Of a stretch of DNA of 64,000 nucleotides, positions 56,536 through 64,000 are shown in pieces. Source of the stretch: Iris pallida. Taxonomy: Eukaryota > Streptophyta > Magnoliopsida > Asparagales > Iridaceae. The stretch is taken from contig JANAVB010010791.1 of the NCBI GenBank assembly GCA_029216955.1, forward strand, positions 4,455,831 to 4,519,830, read 5' to 3'. How positions within the stretch are numbered: position 1 is the stretch's first letter; each line of letters begins with the position of its first letter. Under the pieces are notes generated by a model. It saw only the letters and a list, made by a program, of their open reading frames with translations, ran no database searches and was not told the origin of the DNA. Position numbers and translations under genes: made by a program.

Positions 56536-57804
56536 CTACTGTAGCAGATTTCGTCTTAGAACGGGTGCCTTGGAAAACTCCGGTGGTGGGCATCCGCTTG
56601 AAACCTTCGGGCTGGAAACATTTGTCTTCTTCCCTCTCCCATCGGCGGGGACTTTCTGAGCAGAGTTACAGGAGACGACAGGAAGTGCCTCGTCTTCTGA
56701 AGATGGCTGTTGTAGTCTTTGAAAGACGGACTGCCCGTCTTCTTGCACCGTCGCATTATTGCAGCAGCAGTTGACGATGACTTGGGTGCAATGACGTCTG
56801 TGGGAGGACTTTTTGTACCCCGATGCATTTTCTCTTTCCTTGCGTTTGTGGAGGATGGCCTCACGCAAGTCAGATGGGTCTGGATCGACCATGTTTGCTC
56901 CCTGGATTTTAGGAGACTTTTGCGAACCTCTCTGTCCGTTTGCCGCCGGGGGCTGGACTCGAGTGGTTCTGTACAACTTCCCATCTGAGGCCCGTATAAC
57001 AGTATGTGGGATGCTCGAATGGTCAGAGACAGGATCAGCAGACCGAGCTTGCCAAGCTCGTGCTGCCCTAGACTTCTTCGCTCTAGTGTGTGAGGGCACA
57101 CAGTAGAAAGAGTCTACGTGATGCTGGAGAGAGTCAGACATATCCTTTTGGGAGTGCAAGAGATCAGGACCATAGGAGAGGTGGTCAAAGACAGAGCCCC
57201 GTGGAGTGGGTATCGTGCGGCTGTCATCAGTAATCTTCATGCGACTGGCAGACGTAGCCGCATAGGCTTTCTTCATGCTACTGGCAGTCTCAGCCGCATG
57301 AGTTTTCTTTATGCGGCTAGATGGTCTGGCCGCATAGGCCTTCTTCATGCGGCTGGCAGATTCACCCGCATGAGCCTCCTACATGTGGTTGGCAGATTTG
57401 GCCACATGAGCGTTCGGCTTCTTCTTGGGGCACATAGAACCACTCTTTGTCCCTGTAAGTCCAGCATCGTAGTGCTTTCCTCTGCCGGACTTGTGGATAG
57501 CAGTGTGCTCTACGGCTCGAAGTGGAGCCGTATGAGAGTCGCCTTCGCCGTCTTGGGTAGCAGAGAGTACCCCGTCTAGAGCTTGTGGAGGAGCAAATAA
57601 TTTTGGCCTCCACTCGCAGCAAGCTTTCTTTGTGCGGGTTTGCTTCTGGATCGGGCCAGCACTTCCTTCAGAGAGCATTTCTTCAAACGCCTATTGGTCA
57701 AAGCGGACGACCATCTTCTGTTGCGTGGAGCCAAGTTTGGCTGCATCCGATTGTGTCACCAACTCCTTAGTCGTGGAGAAGTTTTTCTCCAGCAGAGTCG
57801 CCAT
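56536..57804 (-). pseudogene. N-terminal extension (ORF1) of the gag polyprotein of element G
   Basis: On the minus strand the frame starts at the ATG at 57804-57802, which overlaps the primer site, and reads MATLLEKNFSTTKELVTQSD. Stops occur at 57691-57693 and 57379-57381; the rest is open to 56536. A 12-residue tandem repeat (SRMKKAYAARPS, SRIKKTHAAETA, SSMKKAYAATSA) lies at about 57340-57230. Then come RAKKSRAARAW, SDLREAILHKRKERENASGY and a Ser/Pro-rich tail. No known domain is recognised. The match with E along the whole length, frame included, argues that it was translated. Confidence 0.72.
57787..57803 (-). other. Primer-binding site of element G (tRNA-Arg type)
   Basis: On the minus strand TGGCGACTCTGCTGGAG starts three bases after the 5' LTR end and is identical to that of E. 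It overlaps the ATG at 57804-57802. Confidence 0.82.
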
Positions 57805-58539
57805 CGTCTTTGCCCTGAAATATAAAAGAACAGAACAATTATCGGAGGACTGGACTTTTACTTCACAACACAAACTCGCTTGTACAAAGAAAGCCTAGGG
57901 ACGAAAACCTAGGTACAGCAATCTAAGTACAATTGTTTATTTTAGATTCTAGGGGGTGACAATACAGGCTCGGGAAAGCGACGGCCGCTCTGCCTTACTC
58001 CTTGGACGATCGGGTACAGCTTTTTGGCTCTGTAGAAGAACTGCTAGGCGTTGATGAAGAAATGCTCTCTCTTCAGGCTCTCTGGCTCTTTATGCGCGTC
58101 TGTCTCTGTATCTCTCTCTGTGTATATGTGTCTCTCCGTCTCTTTTTGCAAGGGAATGACGCCCTGCTATTTATAAGAGTGGGGGGCCTTATTAGAGTTT
58201 ACAATGATTGCCCATTCTCAAAAGTCGGCGGCCTCTTAATTAATCAATCTGTGCCATTAATCCTGAATATGTTGAATCTGGGTCATTAATGTAGATTGTG
58301 CCGAATCCAATGAGTAATTAATGCTGATTGCAACAAATCTGTATCACGATGATTTGTTGACGTTTGCAAATCTGAATGAATAAATCTGAATCATTCTCTG
58401 CCATGTGTCCCCACTGTTTGTTATGATTATTGGGATTCGACCCAATCTAGAGATTACTTTGATTGCAGTAGATCTGAATTATTGAGATATGATCGGCTTT
58501 TGACACGTGTCCAGCCACGTGTCCCAACTGTTGTACTCA

Positions 58540-58800
58540 TGAGCCGCATGAAAGTCATCACACTCAAACCGCATGAGAGTCGTCGTGCCCGAACCGCATG
58601 AGAGTCTCCATACCCGAACCGTATGAGAGTCGTCATGACCGAGCCGCATGAGAGTCTTCATACTCGAGCCGCATGAGCGTCGTCATGACCGAACCGCATG
58701 AAGAGTCGTCACGATCGAGCCGCATGAGCGTCTCCATACTCGAGCCGCATGAAAGTTTTCATACTCGATTCGCATGAAGAGTCATCATAACCGGAGTCCT
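58540..58800 (-). repeat. 25-bp tandem repeat in the 5' LTR of G
   Basis: The same array as at 25134-25400, with about ten units around GAGCCGCATGAGAGTC. More units here keep the exact GCCGCATG core than in the 3' LTR. Confidence 0.85.
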
Positions 58801-59010
58801 AACCGCATAGAGCTTATCCGAGCCGCATGAGGCTCCAGAAGACTTTCGGTCCGCATGAGTTTCTGAGCCGCATGAGGCTCCTTCTGGCTGAGCCGTATGG
58901 GCTTCCATGTTGATTTTGGGCCGCCTAAGGCCCCCCTGCTGCTTTTGGGCCGCATGAAGCTTTCTGGATTTTGAGCCGCATGAAGCTCCATGTTGAATTC
59001 GAGCGACATA

Positions 59011-59282
59011 GAGAATCCCCTTCTTTCTTTGCGCTTGTGAAGGATCCCATCTCGCAAGTCAAGGACATCTCGGTCAACCTTTGTACTCGTTTTGTGGGCT
59101 CGGGTATCCAGAACACACGAGTCCGTAGGTATCATGTTTACAACTTTCCATCAGAGGCCTGCTTTAACAGTTAGCGGGGCGCTCTGATGGTCAGAGATTG
59201 GGACAGCTGACTGAGCTCGACGAGCCCGCGCTGCCCTAGACTTCTTCGACTTAGCACCCGAAGGTGCGTAGTAGGAAGAGTC
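59011..59282 (-). other. LTR segment homologous to the gag extension (5' LTR copy)
   Basis: This matches 25605-25876 and, more distantly, the coding extension of E and G. Both LTRs carry it, so it was part of the LTR before this insertion. Confidence 0.8.
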
Positions 59283-59418
59283 CAAGTAGGAAGGAGGAAA
59301 GAGAAGTTGGTGCCCTTTTCAAATGAGGAAAGGGGGCTCTATTTATAGAATGGGGTGAGCCCTTTCTTCTTTTCCTTTCCGATGTGGGACTAAAAGCAAT
59401 ATTTTCTATGCTTCTACA

Positions 59419-60061
59419 CCCCTCCGACAAGCCAATGACGATACGCCTTCCCAAGAAGAATCGTCACCTTGATGCAAAGTCTGGAGATTCTAGCGAGCCA
59501 ACAACTCCCCGCCCAGCATCGAATACCAAACTGGGGGTCACTAGTTTGCCAACGACTCCACGTTCTGCTCCACCGACAGAACCCCTGATGATCAAGCTGC
59601 CCAGGTCATCCTCTCAGTCTTCATTTAGACAGGGGGTGGCCGAAGAAAAACCAGAGCTAGCCAAGTATGTGGCTGCCCACACTGATGTTCCCTCCGCAGA
59701 CGATGTAATCCTGCTAGAAAAGATACCTTACTTCATCAATAAAGGGCTATCTTTGAACTACCTCGAGCTTAATAAGCTTTGTATAATGTATGCTATGGAA
59801 CACGGTATAGGCACTCACCTACACACACAGGTGACAAATGTTTACACCGCAAACCAGCTGACTCCAGTGGAAGATGCCTACCGCATAATCGAGGGAGGGG
59901 ACCATCCAATCATCTTCGGCCGGAAGGACGACCCACAGCCCTTCACCATAGAGAAGGTCGATCTCGAATCAGATGTCGGGAGACTGCCTCTTTATCTGTA
60001 TAGCCCTCAATCCAAATATCTCATACAAAAATAGGGGTATGATCTGGAGACTACGCCAGGC
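59419..60061 (+). pseudogene. Protease-RT linker of element E (right part)
   Basis: It reads SDKPMTIRLPKK, a Pro/Ser/Thr-rich stretch, LPRSSSQSSFRQGVAEEKPE, VPSADDVILLEKIPYFINKG, MEHGIGTHLHTQ and IEGGDHPIIFGRKDD. A stop at 60032-60034 comes just before GYDLETTPGLNDGTGQR, the G-patch-like motif. Closely similar to G. Confidence 0.85.
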
Positions 60062-61309
60062 TTGAACGACGGCACTGGTCAACGATTACCTTTAAAGCCG
60101 CCAGTCCCGGTTGGTAAACCACGGGACTACTACAGCAAGACCCGATGTGAATTAGGGTACGTTACGCCCGCAACGACCCCTGAAAGTTCAGATGAGGAAT
60201 GCAACTGGCATTCACATTCGACCGGGTCACCAACTTCTGATTCGGATGCCAGCATCGGAGACGTATTTAGACAAGTCCTGTCTGTCAATATGGCATTCGC
60301 TGACGCTTACGAAGAAGATGAAGACATTCCTGAAATCGTCGAGTTAGAGTCATGGGCCCAACAGCTGAATGCACAATGGGAAAAGTGGTTCGAACAGAGA
60401 GAGCCTCCTACAGAAGATGAGGTTATACAGGTCGACCTCGGCAACAAATCTTCTCAAAAACCAATCTTCATCAGTAAAAGCCTGACAGACGAAGAGCGAG
60501 AATCGCTACTGGAACTCGTCAAAGAATACATCGATGTGTTTGCCTGGAGCTATAAAGACATGCCAGGACTAAACCCTGAGGTTGTCCTTCACAAGCTCAA
60601 CATTTGGCCAGATGCAAAGCCGGTAAAACAACAACAGCGACGCTTCCGCCCGGGAATCATGGATGTGATCGAAGCCGAAGTCAACAAACTGATAGCCAGC
60701 AGCTTCATTCGTGAGGAACAACATCCAGACTGGGTCGCCAACATAGTTCTGGTCCTCAAGAAGAATGGGAAGATTCGAATCTGCATCGACTTCTGCAATC
60801 TGAACGAGGTATGTCCCAAAGATGAATTCCCCCTCCCTATCACAGACATCATGATCGACAACACATGCGGCTTCGAACGCATGTCATTCATGGATGGCTT
60901 CTCGGGGTACAACCAAATTAAGATGTCTCCTGACGACGAGAAGCATACATCATTCCGAACATCGATTGGCATAAACTGCTACACTGTCATGCCTTTCGAT
61001 TTAAAGAATGCTGGCACCACATATCAAAGAACCATGAGTATCATCTTCAGAGACCACTTGCGCAAGACTGTGGAATGCTACGTCGATGATATTGCCGTCA
61101 AGAGTCGCTATAAGGGAGACCATCTGCAGGATCTGAAGACGGTATTCAACCTGATGCGAGCGCATAACCTGAAGATGAATCCCATAAAATCCTTCTTGGG
61201 CATATCCAGCAGAAGGTTCCTGGGTTTTATTATTACTGCCCAGGGAATCCACGTAGATCCAGAGAAGACGAAGGCAATCATGGAGATGGGTCCCCCGAAA
61301 AATCTTTAA
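60062..61309 (+). pseudogene. Reverse transcriptase of element E
   Basis: The 415-residue open frame contains TRCELGYVTP, QREPPTEDEVIQVDLGN, VKEYIDVFAWSYKDMPGLNP, QQQRRFRPGIMDVIEAEVNK, QHPDWVANIVLVLKKNGKIR, FMDGFSGYNQIKMSP and KNAGTTYQRTM. The active site is ECYVDDIAVKSR near 61075, with YVDD intact. The frame ends at a stop (61307-61309) where G reads LCELRGLQGR. The usual FGLKN is FDLKN here. Confidence 0.9.
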
Positions 61310-61950
61310 GAACTTCGAGGCCTCCAAGGGAGGTTAGCTTACATCAGGAGGTTCATTTCCAACCTCTTCGGGCATTGTCAGCCATTCACCCATCTCATGA
61401 AGAAGGGCGTCTCATTCATATGGAACGAAAAATGTCTGCGTGCCTTCGACAGCATCAATGAATATTTGTCGAACCCTCCAGTCCTGGTGGCCCCGGTTGC
61501 TGGAAAACTATTCCTGCTCTATGTACGAGCATGGAGCATTCCCTCGGCGCTCTGCTGGCATAAAACAACGATGCAGGCCATAAACAAGCTATATATTACC
61601 TCAGCCGAATGATGATCGGGCCAGAGCACCAATATACCGCTGTGGAGAAAGAATGTCTCGCCCTGGTGTTCGCCATTCAAAAGACACGGCACTATGTCAC
61701 AGGATAAACCATACATGTGATCTCACGAGTCAACCCTCTCAGGGTCCTCATGACTAAACCAGGGGCACTCAGCTCTCGCCTCGCCACATGGGCAATATTA
61801 CTGTCCTCCTACCATATGATCTTCGTCCCGCAAAAGGATGTTAAAGGTCAAGTTCTGGCAGACTTTTTAGCAGTCCACCCAGACTCGAGTCGTCCAAAAT
61901 ATATGAAGGAATCCCAGATGAGGTCGCCGACTTGCATGCAACCTCTCACG
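61310..61950 (+). pseudogene. First RNase H of element E
   Basis: It reads ELRGLQGRLAYIRRFISNLF and MKKGVSFIWNEKCLRAF, then a one-base loss near 61527 shifts the frame within the RNase H. The rest is readable in another frame: YTAVEKECLALVFAIQKTRH, a stop, HVISRVNPLRVLMTKPGALS and FVPQKDVKGQVLADFLA. Confidence 0.85.
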
Positions 61951-61964
61951 AGGATATATGACGA

Positions 61965-62385
61965 ATGTTCTTCGACGGCGCCTCATGGACCGGACCTAAG
62001 GGCAATATCGTCGTCGGGGTTGGGGTGGTGCTAATTTCTCCTTTCGGATTGGTGATCAATCGCGCTTACTCCCTCACAGAACCCTGCTCTAACAATGTGG
62101 TTGAGTACAACGCTTTGGTCATTGGCCTCCAACTTGCAAGAGAGCTGGGGGTAGAATATCTTAAAGCATATGGCGATTCATAGTTGATCGTCAATCAAAT
62201 TCGAGGTTCATACGAAGTCCGCCATGAAGACATGATCCCCAATCACCAGATAGCGATCAACATCATCTCGTCATTTGAAGGGTTCTTCATCGAACACGTC
62301 CCTAGACTCCAAAATATCGAAGCCGATGCCCTAGCAGGCCCTGCCGCTTCCCTAGCAGTGCCAAATCATACTCATCATTCGGTAG
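61965..62385 (+). pseudogene. Second (archaeal-type) RNase H of element E
   Basis: It reads MFFDGASWTGPKGNIVVGVG, EPCSNNVVEYNALVIGLQLA, KAYGDS, a stop at 62181-62183, then LIVNQIRGSYEVRHEDM and IEADALAGPAASLA. Active-site acids are kept. The frame differs from both the preceding RNase H and the following integrase core. Confidence 0.87.
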
Positions 62386-63720
62386 ATGTGATAGGCCACG
62401 AACTGGTCTATCCCAAGAACAATATTCAATTCGTGGCGAGTTATTCCGCTCAGACGATCGACGAAGTGTCAGACTGGAGACAACCATTCATAGACTTCGT
62501 AGTCTACGATATCCTGCCCGAGAACCCAAAGGAAGCTACCTCCATCAGAAGGCGATCTCTCAGATTCTTCTACGATACAGAGACAAAAATGCTATATCGC
62601 CAATCCTACGATGGGTTATTGCTTCGGTGTCTGTCAAACGCAGAAGCCAAAGAAGCCGTACGCGAAGCTCATGACGGTTTCTGCGGGGCCCACCAGCCTG
62701 GCCCAAAATTGCAAGACCGTCTTCACTGATTGGGCTACGATAGTAGCAGATACGATAGACTACGCAAGAAAGTACAAAGCCTGCCAAGTCCACGCAGACT
62801 TCATCAACCAACCATCCGAATTTCTACATCCGACAGTGGCGTCCTGGCCATTCGAAGCATGGGGAATGGATATCATCGGTCCGATTACTCCACCTTCCTT
62901 CCGAGGACATCGCTTCATACTCACAATCGCAGATTAATTCTCTAAATGGACGGAAGCTGTTCCGCTCGCAGAAGTAAAGACTTCAAACGTAATCAGCTTC
63001 CTCAAGCATCACGTCATCTATCGCTTTGGACTACCCCGAAGGATTATCCACGATAATGGTCCACAGTTTGCAAGCCACGCTTTCTATCGGTTCTGTGACA
63101 AACACCAAATTCAGAATGTTGCTTCAACGCCATACAATCCGACAGCAAATGGGTTGGCAGAAGCATTCAATAAAACCATCATCAAGTTACTCAAGAAGTT
63201 TGTGTCCTCCAACAAGCACGACTGGAACGAGAAGCTTGGTAAATGCTTATAGGCGTACCGTACCACAGTCCGAACAGCCACAGGGAATACACCATTCTCC
63301 CTGGTGTACGGGAGTGAGGCAGTTCTCCTATTGGAGACTCAAATCCCCTCGCTCCGTGTCGCTCTCACTTACCAATTGACGATGGACGATAACTACCGTC
63401 GTCTGCTACAAGAGTTGGAGGCCTTAGATGAAAAACGCCTACTGGCTCAGCAACGGATCGAGCTATACCAAGCACGCATCTCCGGAGCCTTCAACAAGAA
63501 GGTTAAAATCAGAACATTCCAAGTGGGTGATCTCATTCTGGCAGTTCGGAGGCCGATAGTTATGACTCACAAGACCGCCGGCAAGTTCCAACCAAAGTAG
63601 GAAGGCCCATTTATCATTGAGGCTGTATTCTCTAACGGTGCTTACCGCCTCGTAAAACAAAATGGAGACTTTCTCATGCTGCTCGTCAATGGCAAGTTCT
63701 TGAAGAAATATTATGTCTAA
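62386..63720 (+). pseudogene. Integrase of element E
   Basis: The zinc-binding region reads HDGFCGAHQPGPKL and, after a frame change, YARKYKACQVHADFINQ, with tyrosine in place of the first cysteine of CX2C. The core gives GMDIIGPITPPSFRGHRFIL, a stop at 62935-62937, IHDNGPQFASHAFYRF and NGLAEAFNKTIIKLL. The end reads DEKRLLAQQRIELYQARI, GDLILAVRRPIV and FLKKYYV before the stop at 63718-63720. Further stops are near 63250 and at 63598-63600. Confidence 0.88.
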
Positions 63721-64000
63721 ATGACATTTTCTAGATTATTGAGTCATGTACCTGCTGGTACCGCTGAACTCATATTCACAAAATTTCGGATTATTGAGTT
63801 ATGTACCCTCCGGTACCGCTGAACTCACATTCTCCAAATCCCAGATGATTGAGTTATATGCCATCCGATACCACTGAACTCACATTCTTCCTCTACAAAA
63901 ATCCCATATTATTGAGTTATGTACCCTCTGTACCTTTGAACTTACACTTTGATTCTAAAATTCCTGGATTGTCGAGTTATGTACCCGCTGGTACCCCTGA
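63721..64000 (+). repeat. Tandem array in the 3' UTR of E
   Basis: Five units of roughly 55-62 bases contain GATTATTGAGTYATGTACC then GGTACCGCTGAACTCA. The reverse complement of the unit forms the array in the 3' UTR of G. The window ends within the array. Confidence 0.9.

Larger units (their letters stand above)
57807..59418 (-). repeat. 5' LTR of element G (1.6 kb)
   Basis: On the minus strand it begins TGTAGAAGCATAG at 59418 and ends GGGCAAAGA (CA changed to GA) at 57807. TATA-like sites are CTATAAATAG near 59345 and TTATAAATAG near 58175. Between the second TATA and the LTR end there is no ATG on the minus strand. Confidence 0.92.
59419..64000 (+). mobile_element. Element E, right part (linker, pol, start of 3' UTR)
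   Basis: The five bases cccct repeat 24393-24397. From there the frame continues the linker of E at the exact codon where it was cut. Pol follows to a stop at 63718-63720. The 3' UTR array reaches the window end; the 3' LTR and the rest of C lie beyond. Confidence 0.92.

Noticed and set aside
59384..63720. A separate eighth element right of G
   Set aside because: The coding frame continues E at the same codon after removing G and one duplication copy, so it is the right part of E.

Overview
The window is plant nuclear DNA made entirely of LTR retrotransposons of the Ty3/gypsy superfamily. I see no host gene, tRNA, rRNA, CRISPR array or bacterial operon. The assignment to plants rests on long LTRs, chromodomain-bearing pol genes, Tat-lineage pol genes with two RNase H domains, and CAG/TA-rich simple repeats. 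The species cannot be told; a large, repeat-rich seed-plant genome is the natural setting.

Seven elements, here called A to G, explain almost every base. They are nested. B (plus strand, old, Tat-like) is split by A (1-8014, old Tekay/Del-like chromovirus) and is followed at 14420 by C (plus, 3.8-kb LTR). C is cut inside its gag at 18761 by E (plus, Tat-like, 18762-24397 and 59419 to beyond 64000). E is cut by G (minus, Tat-like, 24398-59418), which has perfect 5-bp target duplications (cccct). G is cut twice: by D (plus, chromodomain element, 26626-39134, near-perfect duplication ctccc/cttcc) and by F (minus, 46259-55591, perfect duplication ctccc). The order of insertion is therefore B, C, E, G, then D and F. 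Differences between LTR pairs, judged by eye, fit this: a few percent in D and F, somewhat more in G, and much more in A.

No element carries an intact gag-pol. D comes closest: one frame with five stop codons, plus an 80-bp segment with intron borders in the integrase region. F is a large non-autonomous derivative: two LTRs of 3.8-3.9 kb around 1.6 kb without gag or pol. C, D and F have related LTR ends, related leaders and shared LTR blocks (a W-box-like array, an identical 20-mer, a U5 hairpin). B, E and G share the order gag, protease, G-patch-like linker, RT, RNase H, second (archaeal-type) RNase H and integrase.

The most unusual material is in E and G. The first AUG of the predicted RNA lies at or beside the tRNA-Arg primer-binding site, so the PBS is translated as the first codons of a long gag extension. 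That extension carries a 12-residue tandem repeat. Arrays built on the core ATGCGGC recur in the LTRs with other periods. The longer LTR of G contains a segment homologous to its own coding extension. The 3' untranslated regions hold ~60-bp tandem arrays, and a long inverted repeat spans the polypurine tract and 3' LTR start of G.
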